A DNA stretch of 62,329 bases, taken from the IMG/VR virus record IMGVR_UViG_3300036790_000194, positions 1 to 62,329 of that record. One strand, 5' to 3'. The notes below the pieces were generated by a model. It saw nothing but the letters and a program-made list of their open reading frames with translations, had not been told where the DNA came from and did not search any database. Of this stretch, positions 56,315-62,329 are shown in pieces. The stretch is from a virus. Every line of letters starts with the position of its first letter. The first letter of the stretch is position 1. The translations under genes and the position numbers were made by a program.

Positions 56315-56553
56315 GCGATTATTCGAGGGTCGTGTAGTGGGTCGGAATGTTCTAGTACGTCCGTGCGCGCCTGTTGCAGCATGACGATAATCGCCAATGC
56401 CTCATCGGGAGAAATTGGGAAGCAGCCTTTGAACGGCCCCACGAAATCTATCTGACCGCAGATCGTGCCAGACGCTGCAAAGGCACCAAATTCAGTCGCC
56501 GCCATGAAGCGCTTGGCTTCGTATAGCCGAGGCCGCAGATGCGTTACGTTCAC
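56311..56553 (-). CDS. Small hypothetical protein
   Basis: 80 residues: LYEAKRFMAATEFGAFAASGTICGQIDFVGPFKGCFPISPDEALAIIVMLQQ. Two cysteines and a C-terminal helix. In the lysis cassette; unknown. Confidence 0.5.
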   Translation of the reverse strand: MNVTHLRPRLYEAKRFMAATEFGAFAASGTICGQIDFVGPFKGCFPISPDEALAIIVMLQQARTDVLEHSDPLHDPRIIA

Positions 56554-56759
56554 GGCCTCGGCCTCTTCAGCGCCTCGTCCAACTGCGCGTCGGTCATGCC
56601 ATCAACCTGCTGGTCGATCTGCGCCGCGCGCGCATCGTCTTTGGCCGTTTGCCGCAGGTCCGCGTTCTGCTGCTGCGCCTGCCCGAGCTGCTGGTCTGTG
56701 GCGGATTGCTTCGTGCCGCCGAACAGCCAGCCGAGGAGCCATGAGATCCAGCCCGGCAT
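56550..56759 (-). CDS. Small membrane-anchored coiled-coil protein
   Basis: 69 residues: MPGWISWLLGWLFGGTKQSA (short TM) followed by a Gln-rich coiled coil (QQLGQAQQQNADLRQTAKDD). This signature is common in small phage lysis-cassette proteins. Possibly an i-spanin-like or lysis regulator. Confidence 0.5.
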   Translation of the reverse strand: MPGWISWLLGWLFGGTKQSATDQQLGQAQQQNADLRQTAKDDARAAQIDQQVDGMTDAQLDEALKRPRP

Positions 56760-57094
56760 TACGCCGCCGGAGCAACCGCCGTCTGCACGGCCCTGTAAGC
56801 CGCCTGAACGGCAAACTGTGCGTCGGCCACGGCAACCGCTTTGCCTTGGATTTCAACCTGCTGAACCACATCAACGACCGCGGCCCCAAATTTTTCTGCG
56901 CCCGATAGGACCAGCGGAGCTTGCTTCAGGACCGCGCCAATCGCGATCTGCCCAACGGCGGACAGGAAGGCTTCGAGGTCGGAAACCACGACGGGCCCGA
57001 TCTGGGCAGCAAGAACGGCAACGTCGCCCTCAAGCTTGGCGACTGCGGCCTTCGCTTCGGCTTCGAGATTGGCGAACCATGTTGAAAGGGACAT
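56759..57094 (-). CDS. Helical membrane-associated protein
   Basis: 111 residues, amphipathic helices (LEAEAKAAVAKLEGDVAVL, FLSAVGQIAIGAVLKQAPLV, VVDVVQQVEIQGKAVAVADAQFAVQ). AGGAGG precedes the ATG. Such Ala-rich helical proteins occur beside phage lysis genes. Function unknown. Confidence 0.5.
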   Translation of the reverse strand: MSLSTWFANLEAEAKAAVAKLEGDVAVLAAQIGPVVVSDLEAFLSAVGQIAIGAVLKQAPLVLSGAEKFGAAVVDVVQQVEIQGKAVAVADAQFAVQAAYRAVQTAVAPAA

Positions 57095-57295
57095 TGGACC
57101 TCCTGTGCGCCGAGGCGCGGGTTAGATGATGCGGGCCAATCGTGAATTGGCTTGTGGCGATTTCTCTCTCGCAAGAGCCAGGACCATTCCGTGCTCGCCT
57201 TGTCCTAGTCGGAGGTTTGTGTGTCTTGCCCGCAGGCACCTACTAAGGACCACACCGCCGCATCCCCGCCAAAGTGCGCTTGGTTGTGGCGGCCG
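57095..57295 (-). other. Intergenic region with hairpin
   Basis: 201 bases with no convincing gene. On the minus strand a perfect hairpin GCCAAT-TCACG-ATTGGC (complement of 57135-57151) lies 40 bases before the Shine-Dalgarno of the next gene; no U-run follows. A 21-residue ORF (MVLALAREKSPQ) is unlikely to be real. Possibly a regulatory leader splitting the lysis cassette. Confidence 0.4.
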
Positions 57296-57634
57296 TCAAG
57301 GTGCGGCTGCGCTGTCTTTCACGATCAGGCGCCTATATGTGCTGATGCAGTCCTGCGCGTCGGCCAGAGCATTTGCGGCACTTCGTGAATGCGGGTCTTG
57401 CGCCAATTCCGCCTGCGCATCGTCGCGATCACGCTGGCAATCGCGCTTCTGCAATTGATAGACCGTCACGTCCACGGTGCTGAGATGCTTGGCGATACCG
57501 TCAACGGCCTGCTCCAGCGTTTTGCCCTGCGCGACAGTTACCCAAGGAAAGCCATAGCCGACGCCAGCGGCAAGCGCACCAAGTGCGACAAGGCTGCTGG
57601 CGTAACCGGCCAAGGCTTTGAGAGGTGCCATCAG
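57296..57634 (-). CDS. One-pass membrane coiled-coil protein (possible i-spanin)
   Basis: 112 residues from ATG 57634 (ATGA overlap; a longer frame overlaps other genes). An N-terminal TM (YASSLVALGALAAGVGYGFPW) then a periplasmic helical domain (LEQAVDGIAKHLSTVDVTVYQLQKRDCQRDRDDAQAELAQD). Its N-in topology and coiled coil fit an inner-membrane spanin paired with the lipoprotein at 56057. Unproven. Confidence 0.5.
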   Translation of the reverse strand: MMAPLKALAGYASSLVALGALAAGVGYGFPWVTVAQGKTLEQAVDGIAKHLSTVDVTVYQLQKRDCQRDRDDAQAELAQDPHSRSAANALADAQDCISTYRRLIVKDSAAAP

Positions 57635-57816
57635 TCGCTTGGGATTGCCGCGAGATAAGCTTCCAGCGCCGCCTTGAGCGGATTGCTGTCGTCGAGGCTG
57701 TCGCACCAGTCCTGAATGTCGCTCACATCGGCCTGTGGCGGCGCGACGTTCGCTAGAGGATGAAGAATAACGACTTTGGGGTGCATTCCGCCGCTGCCGC
57801 CGCCAGATGAAGACAT
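57631..57816 (-). CDS. Small hypothetical protein
   Basis: 61 residues: GMHPKVVILHPLANVAPPQADVSDIQDW. Gly/Ser-rich start. Unknown. Confidence 0.45.
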   Translation of the reverse strand: MSSSGGGSGGMHPKVVILHPLANVAPPQADVSDIQDWCDSLDDSNPLKAALEAYLAAIPSD

Positions 57817-57819
57817 GTG

Positions 57820-58173
57820 CTATTCCTTTCGTGGGTGGGAATCGAATTGTGGGGCTGGAGGTATTTTGATACCCTGTTTTTCCGCAGCGACCTCCACTCT
57901 CTGCGACCAATAAGATACCTGAAATAGGTCGCGTGACAACTCCGTGCTTTTGTCGCTGAGACCTTCCGCCTTAGCCATAAGCATGGGCGCACCGACCAAG
58001 CTCACCACGAGCGACGTTATCGCAATCACGAGGTTGATTATCAGCATGGATGAAAGCATCCACATGAATGGACGCGCGACGCTTTCTGGAACCTGATAGT
58101 TGTTTACAATCGCCACGCCGGAATCTGTAGCGTTCGCGACCGGCGCGCCTTCGACATCAAGCTTTCCGTCCAT
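57820..58173 (-). CDS. Membrane protein with two TM segments
   Basis: 117 residues from ATG 58173 (TGATG overlap). A hydrophilic N-terminus (KLDVEGAPVANATDSGVAI), then TM segments (FMWMLSSMLIINLVIAITSLVVSLVG) and a C-terminal cytoplasmic part with helices. Probably a holin-like or lysis membrane protein; no family recognised. Confidence 0.5.
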   Translation of the reverse strand: MDGKLDVEGAPVANATDSGVAIVNNYQVPESVARPFMWMLSSMLIINLVIAITSLVVSLVGAPMLMAKAEGLSDKSTELSRDLFQVSYWSQRVEVAAEKQGIKIPPAPQFDSHPRKE

Positions 58174-58442
58174 CAATGCCCCGACGCGGTGATCCCAAAT
58201 CTGACGATGAAATAGCCGAGGCTCAATACCATAGTTCCCAGCAAAGCGTACATCCATTTGTCGAACCGGCCTGTGACGGCGGTCGAGAACGTGGTGAATT
58301 CGGCCTTCATGTTCTGCAGCGCGCGCTGAATTTCGGCGTGGCGGACTTCACAAATCGCCTCGTGGGATTCGACCCGGTATTGCGCCTGTGCTGCCAATTC
58401 GATGGCCCTCGTGTCGATGTGAACCTGCGCCCTATCCGCCAT
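58173..58442 (-). CDS. C-terminal-anchored coiled-coil protein (XhlA-like)
   Basis: 89 residues from ATG 58442 (GGGGGAG just upstream). A long amphipathic helix (IDTRAIELAAQAQYRVESHEAICEVRHAEIQRALQN) followed by one TM (YALLGTMVLSLGYFIVRFG). The layout resembles XhlA-type haemolysin/lysis co-proteins that sit in the membrane with holins. Confidence 0.55.
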   Translation of the reverse strand: MADRAQVHIDTRAIELAAQAQYRVESHEAICEVRHAEIQRALQNMKAEFTTFSTAVTGRFDKWMYALLGTMVLSLGYFIVRFGITASGH

Positions 58443-58547
58443 GTCTCCCCCGAATGAAACGCTTTCCGGTCGCATTGGTTACACCTTGGCATCATTCGTA
58501 ACAGAAAATTCATTACTTGCAATTGCTTAGTAGCTACGGAAGCGCGC

Positions 58548-58946
58548 TTATTGCGCCCCGTCGCATTTGCCCACGCGGGGGTAAAACACATTATTCGTTG
58601 GGTACTCTTCTCCGAAAACCTTCTGCCACAACATCGCAGTACTGCGCAGATCATTCGCATGCATCAAGTTTCGGATGTTGTCGCTTTCGCAGAATTGAGT
58701 TTCAATCTCAATCAAATCTCTCTGTATTGCGGCCACGCTGCTGTCCAGTTGCGCCCTGTCTCGTAAGGAAACGTCCGCTTTCGCCTCAAGCGTCCCGATG
58801 CGGCCCTCATGAATGGCGACGGTATCCTGAAGGTGTGTAACGGTGACAAACCAGCCCAAGACGCTGGCAAGAATCATGAACGCGCCCGCAATGGCAGGAA
58901 CCCATTGCATCCACCGCGAACCATTGCCGCCGGGGGCATCGGCCAC
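58548..58946 (-). CDS. One-pass membrane coiled-coil protein
   Basis: 132 residues. N-terminal TM (WVPAIAGAFMILASVLGWFV), coiled coil (DTVAIHEGRIGTLEAKADV then AQLDSSVAAIQRDLIEIE), and a C-terminal segment with two cysteines. Common next to holins in phages of alphaproteobacteria. Alternative inner-spanin candidate. Confidence 0.55.
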   Translation of the reverse strand: MADAPGGNGSRWMQWVPAIAGAFMILASVLGWFVTVTHLQDTVAIHEGRIGTLEAKADVSLRDRAQLDSSVAAIQRDLIEIETQFCESDNIRNLMHANDLRSTAMLWQKVFGEEYPTNNVFYPRVGKCDGAQ

Positions 58947-58950
58947 GGCG

Positions 58951-59301
58951 TTATTTCGCGACGCTCGGCGCGTAACTTTTCACGATCTGCGCGGCGGTTG
59001 CGTCGGTCGCTGGAATTGGTTCTCCGGCGCGATCAACAAGAACACCTCCCGCAGTAGCAAGATGGAGCGTCGCGTTGACGGCCGCAGTTGTTTTCTTTCG
59101 AGAGGCGATGTAGTTCGCGAAAGCGTTATAAACGCCCCATGCCGCCGGACCGACTACCATGATGGAGCCTGCAACAATCTCGACCCATTTGTACGCGCCA
59201 GATGTTGCCAGCCCATTCCCCGCCATGACCGTTCCGATCACGATCAGAAATGAACGGATTGACGAAAAGACGGCGTTGATGTTCGGTTCGCTCGCGTCCA
59301 T
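58951..59301 (-). CDS. Holin (Pam3-gp28-type)
   Basis: 116 residues with two TM segments (FLIVIGTVMAGNGLA, WVEIVAGSIMVVGPAAWGVYNAFANYI) after a short hydrophilic start and a periplasmic or cytoplasmic tail. The motif VVGPAAWGVYNAF fits Pam3-gp28-family holins. It would form the lesion that releases or activates the lytic enzyme. Confidence 0.65.
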   Translation of the reverse strand: MDASEPNINAVFSSIRSFLIVIGTVMAGNGLATSGAYKWVEIVAGSIMVVGPAAWGVYNAFANYIASRKKTTAAVNATLHLATAGGVLVDRAGEPIPATDATAAQIVKSYAPSVAK

Positions 59302-59304
59302 CGG

Positions 59305-59466
59305 TTAAAGCCTTCCGGCCAAAATCAGAATCAGAATAATCACGAGAACGAGGCCCAGCCCGCCGCCGCCCCAGTTCGGATTGAGGCCGACATGGTTGAA
59401 GCCGCCTGCGTAGCCGCCGAGCAGCAACACTATGAGAACGATCAAAAGTATCAGGCCGATGCTCAT
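59305..59466 (-). CDS. Small DUF3309-like membrane peptide
   Basis: 53 residues: MSIGLILLIVLIVLLLGGYA then a Gly-rich turn with NPNWGGGGLG, and LVLVIILILILAGRL. This double-hydrophobic, Gly-centred layout is typical of DUF3309 proteins of alphaproteobacteria. It lies between the DUF5675 and holin genes. Function unknown. Confidence 0.6.
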   Translation of the reverse strand: MSIGLILLIVLIVLLLGGYAGGFNHVGLNPNWGGGGLGLVLVIILILILAGRL

Positions 59467-59477
59467 GGCGAAATCCT

Positions 59478-59936
59478 TTATGGTTCAACGGTCAGCGTTG
59501 TCGCTCCCGAGCGGGTCGCGTCCCTGATCTTGGGGTATATACGCCTGTAAGCGGCTTGGGAACCAAGGATGGCCGGTGTTTGGCCGGGTACATAGGCAGG
59601 CTGTGGAGTGTCGCCGACCAAAATGCAGCCGCGCGTGTCGATTTCGGTGTTGCCGCAATGGATGAGGATGCCAGACCTGCCGGGCACATTCTGGACGCCG
59701 ATCATGCCGGGGTGGCCGCCCCCCGGCAGGTTGCCGAACAGCTTGGCGTAGGCGGGCTGCATGTCGCTATCAGACCGTAATTCGAGCGGATATGTGCCCG
59801 GCGGGATGCGTGATTCCTCGAGGAGATTGCCAGCGTCCGGCAGTTCAAGCGTGAAGGCCCCGAATTTGCCGTCAAGCGCGAGCGTTCCCAGTGTACCGCG
59901 AGGGTCCGTCGAGAATCTGGAGAGTGTCAAGATCAT
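59478..59936 (-). CDS. DUF5675 protein, candidate peptidoglycan-active lysis enzyme
   Basis: 152 residues from ATG 59936 (TGATG overlap with the spike; GTG 59942 possible). Pattern: MILTLSRFSTDPRGTLGTLALDGKFGAFTLELPD, RIPPGTYPLELR, MIGVQNVPGRSGILIHCGNTEIDTRGCILVG. The HxGN...DTxGCILVG order resembles the catalytic His/Cys region of L,D-transpeptidases (HG..S.GC). No lysozyme, amidase or endopeptidase appears in this cassette, so it is the best candidate for the wall-active enzyme, next to the holin. Confidence 0.65.
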   Translation of the reverse strand: MILTLSRFSTDPRGTLGTLALDGKFGAFTLELPDAGNLLEESRIPPGTYPLELRSDSDMQPAYAKLFGNLPGGGHPGMIGVQNVPGRSGILIHCGNTEIDTRGCILVGDTPQPAYVPGQTPAILGSQAAYRRIYPKIRDATRSGATTLTVEP

Positions 59937-62329
59937 CAGCACGCCGTCACGATGCCGCCAACGACCGTAAACCCGGACGTAGGCGAGCCGCTACAGGAGG
60001 CAGGAATGGCGGCCCCGTACTGGCTATAGGTCGCGTTCGGGTTGGCGAAAACCCATGTGTTCGGCTCTGCGCCGCCAATCAGCGCCACATTCTGCGCCGC
60101 GCTACTCAGCAAATTGCCCTGAACGCCGACGCCCTGAACGACGTTGCTGTCTCCCGCGCCGCCCCAGAATTTGGAATTGTCGATCAACGCGCCATAGGTT
60201 GTGGTGCTTGGCGTCGAGTCCGTCCACTTCGTCTGCACCCCAAGGACTTTCTCGAAAGAGCCGGTCAAATGCACCGCCGCCATGCTGCTATTCGCAACCG
60301 CGCCCGCTATGATGATTTGCTTGCCCTGTAATTCATACCCGAAGAAATCGTTGTACGGCGAAATCCCACCGACAACATTGCCGAGATACAAATTGTAATT
60401 GGCTTGGCGATCTTCAATATCAATCAAATTTCCCTGAATGTTGCTGTTCTGGATCGTCGCGTAGTTAGCGGTTTTATCACCAAGCCATGAGAACGGCGCG
60501 TGCGATGAGAACCATGGGAATTCATTGAAATTCTTCTGAATGAACATGTGATCGAAACGGAAGCTCGTGATTTGCACGCCCGGAACACAGCCCGGAACTG
60601 TTATGTCGCAATCACCAAAATGCACATCGCCCGTCGTGCCGTTGAACGCTCCGACGTTGGTGTAAACCTCCTCTTCACCGCCATCGATACCAAGCGCAAA
60701 ATTGGCCAGCATGTTGGCGTCGAAGGAAAGATAACTAGCCCCTCCACCAACAGCCACTCCATTCGCTTCCAGCCCGGCATATGTATTGCCATTCACATCC
60801 GGCGTCGGCGGCGCGACCAATTCAAATTGAGACGAGCCGAGGTCGGTGCCGCAAAGACTGTTATTGCCCTGAGGCAGGAAAACCGTATTGGTGATGATGA
60901 ACGTCCGATTGGACGGCACGCATATATTTTGCAGGGGAAGGGCAGAAGAATACGCGGCGTTGATGAATGCCGTATCATCGTGGCCGTAAACGACCTGTCC
61001 AGTCTTGGAATATTTCTGGTTGATAACTGCGTTGCCGACATTCGCGACAGGTGTCACGCCATCCGATTGATAGACGGTGTATGTTCCTGTGGCGCTGCCG
61101 GGACACAGATTCGATATGCCTGTTGCCGAACAGAATTGTGCCGGAGGTGCGGCATTGAGATTCACTTGCGAGAACACATTTATGCCTGCACCGCCGCCGA
61201 GTCCGCTATTGACGGAAATCGCGCTCCCAACAACACTCTGAACCTGCAGCACTGTCCCAGCCGTACAAGAGGTCGCGCAGCCCTGATCGTTCAGAACGAC
61301 AAATTGCCCAACTGCGAATCCGCTTCCACCGAGAGCGGTGCTTGTATCTTGCGCGAGGCTTTGGACTTTGACGCCAATACGGGACGCGAGGAAATTGGTC
61401 GGCGCGGGTTCTCCGGCAGGAACGGTAATAACCGCAGATGCACCGTTGACGCTGGCAATCGTGCCGTAGAATGTTCCGTTTGGAAGTGTGAGCGTATCGG
61501 TTGTGCTTGATGCCGTGGCATTTCCATTCATGGTCGCACACCAGTCGCCCCAGACGGAGATTGACGTTCCCGCATGGCTTCCTGTCGCTGCCGAAGCAAG
61601 CGTGACGGAATTTGCTCCAACAGCCGTAATAGAAATCGCCGCTACACCTGTCGCATAGACCAACATGCCGGGCTGCATCTGAGATGTATCGGAAATGCTA
61701 TCAATCGTTGTCGTGCCGTGCGTGCTGCCCGTTGTATTGACGAGGCAGTAGGAAAGCTTGGTGAAGCTCCTGCCTATTAGTGCGCCAGCACTATCGGACG
61801 TGATAGGCACGCCTTTGTCGATGCCATATGGGCCGCTGAAATTGTTCCCCGTGATAGAATTGAGGCCAAAGCTGAGATTGAAAATCAGATTGCTGCCGCT
61901 GTTGACAATGCCCTGCTCGTAAATCGGAGCGGCACCGGAGACAGCGATAGGATTGCCTACAGCACTTGCGGAGAAGGTCCCTGAAAGCAGCGTCGCCGTG
62001 GTAATGCCTCCGCTCGTGGAGACGTTTGCACCAGCAGCGACGCGCGTAGCATCGCCATGCGCGCCCCATTGCAGAATACTGGTGACTGGAGATGTGGCAT
62101 TGAAGCAATTTCCGGCAGCATCACAAAGAATGGAGCCGCCATTATCAGTCTGGCCAGGAGCGCCAAGCACATAGACCGCGCCGCCACCTCCATCACCAGC
62201 AGAATGATACCCTGCGAACGTGATGTTATATAATTTCCCCCAGTTGGCCCCAGCAGAATGGAAAAAATCAACGCTTGTAAGCTCTACAACGGCACTGGGC
62301 TGGGAGGCGGCAATCGCCATACTCGCCCA
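59936..62329 (-). CDS. Pectate-lyase-like tail spike, main part (partial, cut by window end)
   Basis: From 62329 the frame gives W-A-S, then MAIAASQPSAVVELTSVDFF with no clear start signal at the first ATG (62320), so it is read as the continuation of the signal-peptide gene at 1-131 (about 840 residues in total). It is a beta-helix spike: AGDGGGGAVYVLGAPGQTDNGG and PSNRTFIITNTVFLPQGNNSLCG, repeats with STHGTTTIDSISDTSQMQPG and SVTLASAATGSHAG (carbohydrate-binding-like modules), then a solenoid (FRFDHMFIQKNFNEF; NIQGNLIDIEDRQANYNLYLGNVVGG). Cys pairs (GCATSC; CDITVPGC) fit export. Likely receptor/polysaccharide binding or cleaving. Confidence 0.75.
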   Translation of the reverse strand, partial: WASMAIAASQPSAVVELTSVDFFHSAGANWGKLYNITFAGYHSAGDGGGGAVYVLGAPGQTDNGGSILCDAAGNCFNATSPVTSILQWGAHGDATRVAAGANVSTSGGITTATLLSGTFSASAVGNPIAVSGAAPIYEQGIVNSGSNLIFNLSFGLNSITGNNFSGPYGIDKGVPITSDSAGALIGRSFTKLSYCLVNTTGSTHGTTTIDSISDTSQMQPGMLVYATGVAAISITAVGANSVTLASAATGSHAGTSISVWGDWCATMNGNATASSTTDTLTLPNGTFYGTIASVNGASAVITVPAGEPAPTNFLASRIGVKVQSLAQDTSTALGGSGFAVGQFVVLNDQGCATSCTAGTVLQVQSVVGSAISVNSGLGGGAGINVFSQVNLNAAPPAQFCSATGISNLCPGSATGTYTVYQSDGVTPVANVGNAVINQKYSKTGQVVYGHDDTAFINAAYSSALPLQNICVPSNRTFIITNTVFLPQGNNSLCGTDLGSSQFELVAPPTPDVNGNTYAGLEANGVAVGGGASYLSFDANMLANFALGIDGGEEEVYTNVGAFNGTTGDVHFGDCDITVPGCVPGVQITSFRFDHMFIQKNFNEFPWFSSHAPFSWLGDKTANYATIQNSNIQGNLIDIEDRQANYNLYLGNVVGGISPYNDFFGYELQGKQIIIAGAVANSSMAAVHLTGSFEKVLGVQTKWTDSTPSTTTYGALIDNSKFWGGAGDSNVVQGVGVQGNLLSSAAQNVALIGGAEPNTWVFANPNATYSQYGAAIPASCSGSPTSGFTVVGGIVTAC

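Noticed and set aside
1-62329. CRISPR array, rRNA, integrase or att site
   Set aside because: No regularly spaced 25-40-bp repeats, no rRNA-like sequence and no integrase/recombinase gene seen; the tRNA is complete with no duplicated 3' fragment elsewhere in the window that I could find.

Overview
The window reads as an essentially complete genome of a tailed phage with podovirus-type tail proteins, cut open inside a tail-spike gene. Late genes run leftward from about 33.5 kb to base 1 and then continue leftward from base 62329 down to 55.57 kb, and the spike reading frame is interrupted by the two window ends. A circular or circularly permuted molecule explains this best, although direct end-joining leaves the spike out of frame by one base. 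The host is probably an alphaproteobacterium: the phage carries a GapR-like (DUF2312) protein, an orphan TSCPD protein and a DUF3309-like membrane peptide, all typical of that group. I see no integrase or clear lysogeny repressor.

Layout, in leftward late-operon order. 33.5-30.5 kb: small genes, a tRNA-Cys(GCA) lying inside a reading frame, and the small and large terminase subunits. 30.4-19.1 kb: KTSC protein, portal, Tad2/DUF2829 (anti-Thoeris family), GroES-like protein, scaffold, decoration-like protein, major capsid protein and accessory structural proteins. 19.1-11.3 kb: short-tail proteins (adaptor, tail hub/nozzle) and a glycine-rich adhesin. 11.3-3.3 kb: candidate ejected internal virion proteins, including a T7 gp13-like protein and an 1830-residue polyvalent protein. 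3.3 kb to 1, then 62.3-59.9 kb: secreted adhesin and spike genes. 59.9-55.6 kb: lysis and membrane cassette (DUF5675 protein, holin, several membrane/coiled-coil proteins, a lipoprotein, an Ig-like protein), closed by an intrinsic terminator.

From 41.4 down to 33.9 kb is a leftward replication/DNA-modification operon: HTH protein, SNF2 helicase, DNA methyltransferase, DUF7768-like protein, GapR-like protein, small regulators, TSCPD protein, PD-(D/E)XK nuclease, CHC2/Toprim primase and RepA-like ATPase. It ends at an iteron-like repeat array that may be the replication origin. No DNA polymerase is visible. From 41.44 to 53.81 kb a rightward early operon of tightly overlapping small genes carries a RecE-like nuclease, a Sak4-like ATPase, an SMC/RecF-like ATPase, a DnaQ-like exonuclease and an HNH endonuclease. 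Two overlapping divergent sigma70-type promoters at 41.44-41.48 kb probably drive the two operons. An ISXO2/IS1595-type transposase with its own promoter and a small Fic-protein cluster separate the early operon from the lysis cassette.

Most noteworthy: several virion-associated proteins start with Sec signal peptides, and one signal-peptide cassette is duplicated as a 124-bp repeat; a tRNA is embedded in a CDS; an HNH gene sits between a broken and a rebuilt copy of the Sak4-like gene start; a C-terminal tail is shared between a GapR-like protein and a neighbour through an 87-bp repeat; and a DUF5675 protein is the only visible candidate for the peptidoglycan-active enzyme.
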